Below are positions 53,269 through 63,606 of a stretch of 64,000 bases of DNA, piece by piece. Made by a program: the position numbers and the translations under genes. Within the stretch, counting starts at the first letter, position 1, and the number at the start of each line of letters is the position of its first letter. The stretch is taken from positions 2,046,001-2,110,000 of the forward strand of contig NZ_JAMLFW010000002.1 of the NCBI RefSeq assembly GCF_024256385.1. Direction: 5' to 3'. The notes under the pieces were generated by a model. The model searched no databases and was not told where the DNA came from. It worked only from the letters and a program-made list of their open reading frames with translations. This DNA comes from Anatilimnocola floriformis (GTDB lineage Bacteria; Planctomycetota; Planctomycetia; Pirellulales; Pirellulaceae).

Positions 53269-54678
53269 TTAACGCCCAGTGCGAACGACGGCAGAAAGCG
53301 CCGAGCCGGGCTTGGCAAAACGCTCGAGCAGCCCGGGATGGGCCGCGATGTTGAAGAGGACTCGGCTGCATAGCACATTGCCGCGGCCGAGCACGTCGCA
53401 GCGCTGCGACGGATCTTGCGCATAGGTGAGCATCGAGCCGCAGGGATCGAGTTGCCATTGCGCGGCGCGATAGCCGCGGAGCGTGGTGCCGCGCTCGGCA
53501 AACCAGCTGCCAAGGGCGAAGGTGACTTCGGCTTGTTGCGGAGGTTGGTTATCGCCGAGGAAGCGGGCATTGATCGGCAACAGCCCTGCCATGTTCGCCG
53601 TCGTGCCGTTCGGCAAAATCATTTGTCGACAGAGATACGACGCGCCGCTGGCTTCGGCATAAATTCTTCCCCCAGTGCCGGAAAAGCTGCGCAGCGATTG
53701 CATGAGGCAATGATTGCGCGACAGCGCTTCAGCATATCGCTCGGGATGGCCACAGCCGATGTAGACGAGATCGGTCCGCTCGGGAATTTGCTCACTCCGC
53801 AGCGGCGAGAAATCACACAGCGTGGCGCCGGCCCGTTCGAGCGCATCGAGCGCCTCTGGAAAACACCAGCCAAAGGCTTCGTCCTGGGCAATGGCGATGC
53901 GCGTGCGCGGTCCGATAGGCGAGTGAGTACCAATTTCAAATTCGCGCGGCCAGGCAGGCCGCTGCATCAGCTCGCCCATTAGTTGTTCGTCCCAATGGGG
54001 CGAGAGGTGGTCGGCGAGCAAATCAAACAGATCGGCGCTCGGAGGCTGATCGCCATTCCATTGATCAACGAGCTCACGGAGCGACGGCGGCAATTGCAAA
54101 TAGCCGAGCACCGGAATTCGCCAGAGGGCTTCGAGCTCGGTCTGCACGGCCATCGCCTGGCGGATGTTTTCAACGCCGTCGAGCAACAGCGCGTCGACAT
54201 TGACCGGCGGATGCGGCTGACGACAAACTTGCAGCTGACGAACATCGATCATGCCAACGCGGGGCAGATCGAGCCATAGGCAAAGTGTTTCGAAATTTCG
54301 GACCTGCGGACTCTTGGCTCGGCCGCCGGTGCTGCAACCCGACAGCTCGCAGGCGGGGCAGTCACCCGACTCGGCAGCATCGATCAACACGCCGGTTTCG
54401 GCCCGGGCCACGGCTGACGTAAACACGTCACGGCAACGGTCCCGCGGCATCGACCAGCTGTCCAGGTGCCGGGGGCACTTGCCGGTTACGCGCTGCAGGG
54501 CCTGATAGGGGTACGGACAAGCGCGCGACAGGAACGGCACGGGGCGGGCGCCGGCACTGCGGAGGCGGGCCAAGATGGCCCAGATCAGGCCTCGGCACGC
54601 TTGCTGACCACTCTGTCCCGGCAGCACATTCGTGAGCCCCAGGCGAGCAGCGGCGGAACCAGGACGAAGAGCACCCAT
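53269..54678 (-). CDS. Degenerate cobyrinate a,c-diamide synthase-like protein
   Basis: A 469-residue protein with the layout of CbiA/CobB: an N-terminal dethiobiotin-synthetase-like domain and a C-terminal glutamine amidotransferase. The Walker A region reads VLPGQSGQQACRG (about 18-30), with the GxGKT lysine gone. In the amidotransferase domain, the motif YAEC-GG is YAEASG (A343 replaces the catalytic cysteine) and the C-terminal S-x-H-x-H pattern is gone (VLCSRVLFNIAAHPG). RIAIAQDEAFGWCFPEALDALERAGA and LVYIGCGHPERYAEALS are the best matches. It is probably not an active cobyrinate amidase. The start at 54678 is preferred to a TTG at 54789. No cobalamin genes are nearby. Confidence 0.78.
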   Translation of the reverse strand: MGALRPGSAAARLGLTNVLPGQSGQQACRGLIWAILARLRSAGARPVPFLSRACPYPYQALQRVTGKCPRHLDSWSMPRDRCRDVFTSAVARAETGVLIDAAESGDCPACELSGCSTGGRAKSPQVRNFETLCLWLDLPRVGMIDVRQLQVCRQPHPPVNVDALLLDGVENIRQAMAVQTELEALWRIPVLGYLQLPPSLRELVDQWNGDQPPSADLFDLLADHLSPHWDEQLMGELMQRPAWPREFEIGTHSPIGPRTRIAIAQDEAFGWCFPEALDALERAGATLCDFSPLRSEQIPERTDLVYIGCGHPERYAEALSRNHCLMQSLRSFSGTGGRIYAEASGASYLCRQMILPNGTTANMAGLLPINARFLGDNQPPQQAEVTFALGSWFAERGTTLRGYRAAQWQLDPCGSMLTYAQDPSQRCDVLGRGNVLCSRVLFNIAAHPGLLERFAKPGSALSAVVRTGR

Positions 54679-54833
54679 AGCGGAAAATGTTCCAGCGACA
54701 CGAGACGAGCGGGCGGGTGCGCTCGCGAGGCCAAACCAAACCTCGCTGGCTCCATTGTTCGAGGGGGGGGCCAGGGGGTCAAGCGACAAAAAGGCGGGCG
54801 GAATCGAAGAATCTTGTAATTTTGCGCCAAAAA

Positions 54834-55298
54834 CTACCGCCGGCAGTTGGGGCAGATCTGCTGATACCGGCTCACGCCGTCGCGGCGAACTTTAACGACC
54901 ATTGGCGTGCCGCAGTGCTGGCAATAATCGTCCCCCGACAACTGCCCGCCGTTGTCGACCTTGCCCTGGCATTTGGCGCACAGATCCTGGTCGGGAAACA
55001 GTTCGAGGCGCTCAGCGGGAATCTCCGTCCCGCAGTTGGCGCAGGGTTTGCCGCGGCCCCAACCGTCTTCGCTCGGATCGATCGCTTCCGCCGTGTAGCC
55101 CACCTTGCGGCAGTTCGGGCAACGAAGATCTGGCTTCTTGATACGGGCCAGTTCGAGCAGCAGCGCGACGTCGGCTTCTTCCTCGCGCTTGATCATGCCC
55201 AACGAACGAAGCTTGCTGTCGAGCTCCGCCACAGTGCCATCTTCCTGCCAAGAGCAGTAAGGGCAGAACCAACGAATAATGCTGCGGGAAGAAGGCAT
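54834..55298 (-). CDS. Zinc-ribbon protein with DksA/TraR-like C-terminus
   Basis: A 154-residue protein. Three CxxC pairs near the N-terminus (CPYCSW at about 12 and CPNCRK near 62) form a zinc ribbon. A central DksA/TraR-like zinc finger follows, CANCGTEIPAERLELFPDQ...CAKCQ (about 90-115). A last ribbon has CQHCGTPM and CPNCRR at the C-terminus. The set suggests a nucleic-acid or RNA-polymerase binding protein, but this is inference. The ATG at 55298 is preferred to 55379, whose extra residues overlap the inverted repeat. Confidence 0.72.
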   Translation of the reverse strand: MPSSRSIIRWFCPYCSWQEDGTVAELDSKLRSLGMIKREEEADVALLLELARIKKPDLRCPNCRKVGYTAEAIDPSEDGWGRGKPCANCGTEIPAERLELFPDQDLCAKCQGKVDNGGQLSGDDYCQHCGTPMVVKVRRDGVSRYQQICPNCRR

Positions 55299-55315
55299 AG
55301 GAAACTGACTCTTAG

Positions 55316-55407
55316 GTAGGACGGGCGTTTGGTCCGTCTTGATGCCGCAACTGCGCCGGTAGTTACTTAGTACCCGCATCTTGGCCGGACCAATGGTCCG
55401 GCCTACG
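55316..55407. repeat. Inverted repeat of the GGACCATTGGTCC family (second copy)
   Basis: Left arm GTAGGACGGGCGTTTGGTCCGTC (from 55316) and right arm (55384-55407) GCCGGACCAATGGTCCGGCCTAC pair over most of their length. The right arm holds the GGACCAATGGTCC palindrome that also occurs at 19476-19498. It lies between two minus-strand genes. Confidence 0.68.
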
Positions 55408-55416
55408 GTGAGACGA

Positions 55417-55812
55417 TTACTCGCGCCGTGGCGCTGGTTTGATCTTCAGCAGTGCAGCGACGAAATCGCTGAAGTAACCGCGCAGCTCGAAATCGCCTCG
55501 TCCCATCGACCAGAATCGACTGTTCGACGATACCAGCACTCGATACGACTTGCCGTGCTTGAGATTGATGAAGACTTCATACTTCGCTTCCCAGGCGCCG
55601 GCTTCGCTGGCTTCGGGCTGCGTGCGGTAACCGGGAAAGTACGATTCGAGAATGGCCAGCTGCCGTTCCCCTTCCACGCGCAGCGCCGTCGTCTGGCCGT
55701 TGTGGTCGAAGACGATCAAAGCACTGAGGGGCTTTTCGGGCGGCGCATCTTCCGCGCGTCCGACCAAGGGAAGGGCTGCCAACAGGAAAAGCAGAACGGC
55801 GATTCTTAACAT
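55417..55812 (-). CDS. Small secreted protein of unknown function
   Basis: A 131-residue exported protein. Signal peptide about 1-21 (LFLLAALPLVGRAED). The mature part is a compact alpha/beta domain with SALIVFDHNGQTTALRVEGE and KYEVFINLKHGKSYRVLVSS. No signature is recognised. The ATG at 55812 gives the signal peptide; a longer start at 55911 is less likely. It lies after the inverted repeat on the same strand as the zinc-ribbon gene. Confidence 0.65.
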   Translation of the reverse strand: MLRIAVLLFLLAALPLVGRAEDAPPEKPLSALIVFDHNGQTTALRVEGERQLAILESYFPGYRTQPEASEAGAWEAKYEVFINLKHGKSYRVLVSSNSRFWSMGRGDFELRGYFSDFVAALLKIKPAPRRE

Positions 55813-56001
55813 GCGAGTGGCTCCGAGATGACGCTTGCAGTTTATCAAACTTCCCGCCACGCAAGTTCGCCGAGCCTCGCCGGCGAGGCTCGATGCCTTG
55901 CGAACCCGCACAGATCATGCAGAATCAACGAACTGCGTCTTGGCAAATCCTCGCAACTCTGGCTCACGCCGCGGTTTGTGACAGCATAGAAAGTTAGAAC
56001 C

Positions 56002-57462
56002 ATGCCGAATACGGTCGTGATCTTTGGCGCTTCGGGCGATCTCACCAGCCGCAAACTGATTCCCGCGCTGTATCTGTTGCATCAAAAGGGACGGTTGCCG
56101 AAAGAGACTCGCGTCGTCGGCGTCTCGCGCACGCCATTCACGCATGAAGCCTGGCGTGCAGAGCTCGCTGGCACTACAGCCAAGTTCTGCGGCAAGGAAT
56201 TCGACACCAAGAGCTGGGAAGCTTTTGCCGGCAACATCTTTTATCATCGCGGCGACATCGACGATGCGGCCAGCTTTCAATCGCTGAAGACCTTCCTCGA
56301 AACGGAAGTTGAAAACAACGCCCCCGCCAGTCGCTTGTACTATCTTTCAACCAGTCCCACGCTCTACGAAATGGCCATCGGCCAGCTTGGCGCGGCCGGC
56401 ATGGCCGAGGAATCGAAAGGGCTGCGGCGGATCATTATCGAAAAGCCGTTCGGCACGAACCTCGCCACGGCGAAGTCGCTCAACCAAGCCACGCACAAGG
56501 TCTTCAACGAAAAGCAGGTCTACCGCATCGACCACTACCTCGGCAAAGAGACCGTGCAGAATTTGCTCGTGCTCCGGTTTGCCAATTCCATCTTCGAGCC
56601 AATTTGGAATCGTAACTACATTGACCATGTGCAGATCACCGTGGCCGAAGAAGTCGAGGTCGGCAGCCGCGGCGGTTACTACGACAAGGCCGGCGTGCTC
56701 CGCGACATGTTTCAGAATCACCTGCTGCAACTGCTGATGGTCACGGCCATGGAAGCTCCGGCCCGCTACCAGGCCGATTTTATCCGCGATGAAAAGGTGA
56801 AAGTGCTGCGCTCGATTCGGGCGATGCACGGCGCTGAGTTCGCGCAGCATACATTTCGCGGACAGTATGAAGGCTATCGGCAGGCCAAGGATGTGCCCCC
56901 CGAGAGCAACACCGCCACTTTTGCGGCGCTGCGGCTGCACGTCGACAATTGGCGCTGGAACCGCGTGCCGTTTTATCTCCGCAGCGGCAAAGCCATGAGC
57001 TGTCGCACTTCGCAGATCGTCATTCAATTCAAAGAGCCGCCGCAATTGCTCTTCGCCGATGGTCCGCGGACGACGAACATCGACGCCAATAAGCTGGTGA
57101 TTCAAATTCAGCCAGCCGAAGGAATTCAAATTCACTTTCAAACCAAAGTTCCCGACGCCGGTATGCGGCTGCGGACGACCGATTTGAACTTCAGCTTCCA
57201 GCGCGAATACACCGGCGCACTGCCTGACGCTTACCAGCGCCTGCTGCTCGACGCGCTCAACGGCGATGCAAGTCTCTTCGCTCGTAGCGATGAAGTGGAA
57301 CTGGCCTGGGGCATTATCGATCCGATTCTCGCCGCTTGGGAAAGCCCGGCGGCTCCGCCTCTGGAGTTCTACCCCGTCGGCAACTGGGGACCAGAACAAT
57401 CGAACGAATGGATGGAATCGCAAAAGCGAGCCTGGTTCGACGTTTGCCCTGTGTTGCACTAA
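56002..57462 (+). CDS. zwf: Glucose-6-phosphate 1-dehydrogenase
   Basis: A 486-residue cytosolic enzyme that oxidises glucose-6-phosphate to 6-phosphogluconolactone with NADP, the first step of the oxidative pentose phosphate path. The NADP-binding FGASGDLTSRKL (8-19), the EKPFG motif at 147-151 and the active-site RIDHYLGKE (175-183) are present. Length is normal. The neighbouring mgtE follows 75 bases later but is probably a separate unit. Confidence 0.97.
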   Translation: MPNTVVIFGASGDLTSRKLIPALYLLHQKGRLPKETRVVGVSRTPFTHEAWRAELAGTTAKFCGKEFDTKSWEAFAGNIFYHRGDIDDAASFQSLKTFLETEVENNAPASRLYYLSTSPTLYEMAIGQLGAAGMAEESKGLRRIIIEKPFGTNLATAKSLNQATHKVFNEKQVYRIDHYLGKETVQNLLVLRFANSIFEPIWNRNYIDHVQITVAEEVEVGSRGGYYDKAGVLRDMFQNHLLQLLMVTAMEAPARYQADFIRDEKVKVLRSIRAMHGAEFAQHTFRGQYEGYRQAKDVPPESNTATFAALRLHVDNWRWNRVPFYLRSGKAMSCRTSQIVIQFKEPPQLLFADGPRTTNIDANKLVIQIQPAEGIQIHFQTKVPDAGMRLRTTDLNFSFQREYTGALPDAYQRLLLDALNGDASLFARSDEVELAWGIIDPILAAWESPAAPPLEFYPVGNWGPEQSNEWMESQKRAWFDVCPVLH

Positions 57463-57537
57463 GCTGCGGTCGGCTCTCGCAGACGGTTTATTTTCCTCTC
57501 CGCGCAGCAGTAGCGCCCATTTCGTGAGCAGTCAGCC

Positions 57538-58923
57538 ATGTCGAGTCTCGAAAAACTGCTGCTTCCCGAAATTCGTGAACTCATTCACGATAAGGACCTC
57601 GACACCCTGCGTGAGGTCCTCAATCGTTGGCTCCCGGCCGATCTGGGCGACTTGCTCGATGACCTCGGCAACTACGAGGACACGGTTGCCTTTCAGTGCC
57701 TTGAAGCCGAACTCGCCGCACTGACATTCGCGCATCTCACCTGGGCTGCGCAGGATCAGCTGATTCATTGCCTGCCGGAGACGGAGCTCGCGCGCATTCT
57801 GAATGAACTCGCGCCGGACGATCGGACGGCGGTTCTCGAAGGTCGCGATCATGCCGACGTCGAGCGTCTGCTGACGCTACTCAGTCCAGAAAATCAGCGA
57901 GTGTCGCGGTCGCTACTGTCTTACGGCGCGGGAACGGTCGGCCGATTGATGACGCCCGACTTCATTGCCGTGAAAGAAGAGTGGACGATCAGCCAGGTGC
58001 TGGAACATGTTCGCCAAGTCGGCCGAGACAGCGAAACGCTGAATGCGGTCTATGTGTATGACACCGAGCATCATTTGATCGACGATATTCGGATGCGGCA
58101 GATCCTGCTTGCCAATCCCGAATCGCAAGTGCGCTCGCTGATGGATCGGCATTACGTGGCCCTTAACGTAACTGATGCAGAAGCGGCCGCGGTCGAAACG
58201 TTTCGTAAATACGACCGCTCAGTGCTGCCAGTGATCGATCGCCGTGGCGTGTTGCTGGGTGTAGTGACCGTCGATGACGTGCTCGATGTCGCCGAAGAAG
58301 CAGCGACGCGCGACGCTCAAAAATTCGGTGGCTTGGAAGCGCTCGAAGAAGCTTACGTGGCAACGCCCGTACTGCAGCTCGTTCGCAAGCGGGCCACCTG
58401 GCTCATCGTCCTCTTTCTGGGCGAGATGCTCACCGCGTCGGCGATGGGTGTGTTTGAAAGTGAGATCGAAAAGGCGGTTGTGCTCGCGCTGTTTGTTCCG
58501 CTCATCATTTCCAGCGGTGGCAACTCAGGCTCGCAAGCGGCAACTCTCATCGTGCGGGCGATGGCGGTGGGCGAATTGAGACTGCGCGATTGGTGGATGG
58601 TGATGCGCCGCGAGTTGCTCTCGGGCCTGCTGCTCGGTCTCGTCCTGGGGGGCATCGGCTTCGGCCGGATCGCACTTTGGACAGTATTCACGCCGATGTA
58701 CGGACCGCACTGGGCGTTGGTCGGCATCACCGTAGCGATCTCGCTGGTATTCATCGTGCTCTGGGGAACGCTCTCTGGCTCGATGTTGCCGTTTTTGATC
58801 AAGCGGGCCGGCCTCGATCCGGCAACCAGTTCAGCGCCGTTTGTCGCTACGCTTGTCGATGTAACCGGCCTGGTGATTTATTTCAGCGTGGCGATGCTCG
58901 TACTGCGTGGCACACTGCTGTGA
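57538..58923 (+). CDS. mgtE: Magnesium transporter MgtE
   Basis: A 461-residue inner-membrane channel for magnesium. The cytosolic N-domain (about 1-130; repeats like LPETELARILNELAPDDRT) is followed by two CBS domains (about 135-265), the second with YDRSVLPVIDRRGVLLGVVT. The C-terminal membrane domain (about 285-461) has five helices, including LFVPLIISSGGNSGSQAATLIVRA, the family motif of the pore. The CBS domains sense magnesium, by knowledge of the family. Confidence 0.95.
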   Translation: MSSLEKLLLPEIRELIHDKDLDTLREVLNRWLPADLGDLLDDLGNYEDTVAFQCLEAELAALTFAHLTWAAQDQLIHCLPETELARILNELAPDDRTAVLEGRDHADVERLLTLLSPENQRVSRSLLSYGAGTVGRLMTPDFIAVKEEWTISQVLEHVRQVGRDSETLNAVYVYDTEHHLIDDIRMRQILLANPESQVRSLMDRHYVALNVTDAEAAAVETFRKYDRSVLPVIDRRGVLLGVVTVDDVLDVAEEAATRDAQKFGGLEALEEAYVATPVLQLVRKRATWLIVLFLGEMLTASAMGVFESEIEKAVVLALFVPLIISSGGNSGSQAATLIVRAMAVGELRLRDWWMVMRRELLSGLLLGLVLGGIGFGRIALWTVFTPMYGPHWALVGITVAISLVFIVLWGTLSGSMLPFLIKRAGLDPATSSAPFVATLVDVTGLVIYFSVAMLVLRGTLL

Positions 58924-58947
58924 GATGAGGCGTATTCCTCAGTGTGC

Positions 58948-58968
58948 CACTGGCGTCCTTCGCCAGTG
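58948..58968. repeat. Hairpin after mgtE
   Basis: CACTGGCG (58948-58955) and CGCCAGTG (58961-58968) form a perfect 8-bp stem with a TCCTT loop, 24 bases after the mgtE stop. A T-run does not follow, so it is more likely a REP-type element than a terminator. Confidence 0.55.
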
Positions 58969-59078
58969 CTGGCGTTGTGAGGGAACGAAGAATCGCAGCA
59001 CAACATCAGCCACTTCGACTTTTGGCAAGACGCGACCGCTCCAACCAGCGGTAATTTCACTGGAATAATCGCCAACGT

Positions 59079-59492
59079 TCAACTCGGCAGCAACTGCAGT
59101 TCCAGCCGCGGCGCGCGTTTGCGCGTAATCGAAGTCGCCACTTCCGCCCGCAACCAACCCGCCGCTGCACCCAGGGCGTCGAGCACTTCCTGTCGCTCTT
59201 GCTCATCGAGCGGATCATTCGAAGTGAGCAAGACCAGCAACTGCGACTCATTCGGCGCGGGGAGAACTTCGCGCACGTCGAGCGCTTGCAGTCGTTCATT
59301 GACGGCAGTTCCCAAGATCAGCCGCAGCGAATCGCGGACCTGACTGCACAGTTGCCAGGCCTTGCGACGATCGGTCTGTTCGCCGCCCGCCCGCGCCAAG
59401 TGCCGTGGATCAACGCCATCCTCGGGCGAAAGATCTGCGCACAGGGCGCGCAGCTGCCTGCTATTCGGTCGTTTTCGAGAACGTGATGTCAT
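59079..59492 (-). CDS. RbfA-like ribosome-binding factor
   Basis: A 137-residue protein that resembles ribosome-binding factor A, which helps maturation of the 16S rRNA 5' end. The KH-type region is visible in LCSQVRDSLRLILGTAVNERLQAL and VREVLPAPNESQLLVLL, ending with AAAGWLRAEVATSITRKRAPRLELQLLP, which matches the RbfA C-terminal helix-strand. The ATG at 59492 gives 137 residues, close to the usual 110-135. It is not in the usual nusA-infB-rbfA-truB order here. Similarity is moderate and a non-RbfA role is possible. Confidence 0.7.
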   Translation of the reverse strand: MTSRSRKRPNSRQLRALCADLSPEDGVDPRHLARAGGEQTDRRKAWQLCSQVRDSLRLILGTAVNERLQALDVREVLPAPNESQLLVLLTSNDPLDEQERQEVLDALGAAAGWLRAEVATSITRKRAPRLELQLLPS

Positions 59493-59550
59493 ATCCAGAA
59501 AGGAAGCGAATTGCAGCGAAAGGTTCGCGCGGCGCACGGCATTCTGCGGG

Positions 59551-59835
59551 CTACTCAACCATGTGGCGCATCCAAGCTTCCGGCCGAATTTGTTGGTCGA
59601 TCTGTTCGAGCGGCCAAAAGATCTCGTGGCAAGGATGCTCCGACAAGCGATAGTGCTCATCTGGAAAGTGAGACAGCGCAGTTCGCAACTCACCGTCCGC
59701 TTCCCGAAATTGCACGGGCCTGGTGCGACCAGCAGGAACCACCAAGGCCAGATAACTGCCGATGTAGATGACCGGCAGCAATAGCAATGTGATGACGATG
59801 AAGAGCGGCGATCGCGATTCAACCGTTGTACGCAT
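59551..59835 (-). CDS. Small membrane protein, paralogue of 33853-34083
   Basis: A 94-residue protein with one hydrophobic segment (about residues 11-33, LFIVITLLLLPVIYIGSYLA) and a longer polar middle part. It ends in IFWPLEQIDQQIRPEAWM, which aligns with IFWPLEKIDRQLRPRYWG of the first copy. The order of the hydrophobic helix, a short acidic loop and this motif is the same in both. Function is unknown. It ends 58 bases before the RbfA-like gene starts on the same strand. Confidence 0.68.
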   Translation of the reverse strand: MRTTVESRSPLFIVITLLLLPVIYIGSYLALVVPAGRTRPVQFREADGELRTALSHFPDEHYRLSEHPCHEIFWPLEQIDQQIRPEAWMRHMVE

Positions 59836-59906
59836 GATCGACTCATTGTATCGCTCGCGGCTGGCGCGAGCGTGTTATATTCGCGAGCGAGAGTGTTGAA
59901 TTAGAA

Positions 59907-59996
59907 GAAGTTCTGAGTTTTGGGTTCTGTGTTCTGAGGCAGGATGAGGAACTCACTTTGGCAACTCTTGTCTCAAAACTCAGAACTCAGAACTTC
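59907..59996. repeat. Inverted repeat of TTCTGAGTTTTG type
   Basis: GAAGTTCTGAGTTTTG (from 59907) pairs with CAAAACTCAGAACT followed by CAGAACTTC (to 59996). The right arm has a duplicated CAGAACT unit. The middle also holds related words. It lies upstream of the YyaL-type gene and may fold in the 5' leader, ending 17 bases before its ATG. Confidence 0.6.
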
Positions 59997-60013
59997 TCCC
60001 CCGGTACTTCGCC

Positions 60014-62077
<2,064 letters not shown>

Positions 62078-62105
62078 GTCAGGCACTTCAGGGCTTGGCC
62101 TACGC

Positions 62106-63185
62106 TTACTTCCCAAAGCGTTTTTGCAACTGCACGAGTTGAATCTCGCGATCGCTCAAATCGCCGATCGGATTGAACGCGAGTGGCTTGCCGAAGAGGA
62201 CGCTGAGGTGGTTTGTAGCATCGACGCGGACATCCAGATTGTCATGCCGCAGCAACGCGAGCCAAGCACAGCGATCATCGACCATCCAAGCCGCGACACG
62301 TTGTGGCGAGTCGGTCGAGAGATCGGCCAGGCCCTGGCAAATGTCTTGAATGCGAGCTGCTTGCTCGGGCGTCAGACTTTTGCGGTCGAGTCGTTGCAAC
62401 CAGGCCACCACGCCTTGTCCCGCGGCTCGTAGTCGCCGGTCGGCAAGTTGACGTTCTTGAAAATCATCGCTGTTCAACTGCGCCACCCAATCTCGCCATT
62501 GGGCTCGTTCGGTCAGCACATCGCGGCCGGCCTGGCTGCGCAGTTCCTGCAGAATGCCATTCGAGAGTTCCTTCAGTTGCCAGTGAGGACGCAATGTTTC
62601 CAGCAGTGGAAAGAGTGTTTCTTCGCACAGTTGCGGTTGCGCGAGCGACAGGTGCCACAGCGTGGCAGCCGTGTATGTTTGCGGTGAATCGCGGCCGATG
62701 GTCAGCGTAATCGGCCCGCGAAACGGTTGCGAGAATTTCAGATCGGCCGACGGGCTGCTGCCGGTGCGGGTCAGCGTGATCCGCTGTTGATCATCGAGAT
62801 CCAGCTTGATCTGCCGTTCGGTTTGATTGTCTTCGTAATGTAGCAGCAGCGTTTCGGTTTGCAGTTGCACCGACAGTTGCTCATAAGGCAACTCGTTCGG
62901 CTCGCCGACCTGCACGATGCGACTTTGGCCGCAGCGATGGCCCAGCATGGCAATGCGCCCGCCGACGATTTCCATTCGCACCCAAGCCATTCGCGAAATG
63001 AGATTTCGCTCCGGCTTGCGCTCGCTGGACTTGTTGTTGCTCGTCGAAGTCGCCGAGGCGGGCGAATCCTGAGCCGTGGCCCGCTGTGTTGCGTGGAGCA
63101 ATACGAGCGTGGCAAAGAAGATTGTCGCCGGGCAGAGTCTCAAAGAGATGCTGCCGCGCGCGATGTCGGTAGAACTTCCCCTCAT
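62106..63185 (-). CDS. Secreted protein of unknown function
   Basis: A 359-residue exported protein. The signal peptide (about 1-38) is long and starts after a polar stretch. The N-terminal half is beta-rich (about 65-180). The C-terminal half (about 230-345) is helical, with LNSDDFQERQLADRRLRAAG, which resembles a HEAT-like block that planctomycete membrane-associated proteins often contain. No enzyme signature is visible. The ATG at 63185 has a GGGGG stretch upstream. It is convergent with the YyaL-type gene, 28 bases apart. Confidence 0.72.
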   Translation of the reverse strand: MRGSSTDIARGSISLRLCPATIFFATLVLLHATQRATAQDSPASATSTSNNKSSERKPERNLISRMAWVRMEIVGGRIAMLGHRCGQSRIVQVGEPNELPYEQLSVQLQTETLLLHYEDNQTERQIKLDLDDQQRITLTRTGSSPSADLKFSQPFRGPITLTIGRDSPQTYTAATLWHLSLAQPQLCEETLFPLLETLRPHWQLKELSNGILQELRSQAGRDVLTERAQWRDWVAQLNSDDFQERQLADRRLRAAGQGVVAWLQRLDRKSLTPEQAARIQDICQGLADLSTDSPQRVAAWMVDDRCAWLALLRHDNLDVRVDATNHLSVLFGKPLAFNPIGDLSDREIQLVQLQKRFGK

Positions 63186-63606
63186 GGCGAACCCCCATGC
63201 TTCGTGCAGTTCACGAGTGTGGAGAGGAAGTGAAAACTGGCTTGAATGCTGCGGATCGGCGAAATCCGTTCGCCAATCTCAGTCGAGCTGCGGCGTCATG
63301 GTTGTGCAGGCTGCCCCTTCATCGCCCAACAATCGCGGGGTAACCGGTTATCTGACTTATCGAGATTCTTGAGCTTTGGCTCAAGAGCAAGATGAAGTTT
63401 CGGACAACATTTCACCAAGCTTTTCGCAACCAACAAGATACGAGCCTAATAACCGCTAGCGTCGATGGCAAGAGCGGCCTGATGGTTCGTAATGCTACGG
63501 AAACGCGACGTTATGCGAAGGGAAAGGTGACCGCCGTTACCCCTTTTCTGCGGCTGCGCGATCGGCGAAGAGCAGCAGCACTTGCGGAAAATACTTTTGC
63601 CACAAC
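63186..63606. other. Gene-poor region between two minus-strand genes
   Basis: No reliable gene is visible in these 421 bases. It holds a perfect 8-bp hairpin, TCTTGAGC (63367-63374) and GCTCAAGA (63379-63386), with a TTTG loop. A 94-codon plus-strand frame (63392-63676) runs antisense into the DUF1080 gene and has no family signature, so it is not called. The promoter of the 62106-63185 gene should lie here. Confidence 0.5.
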
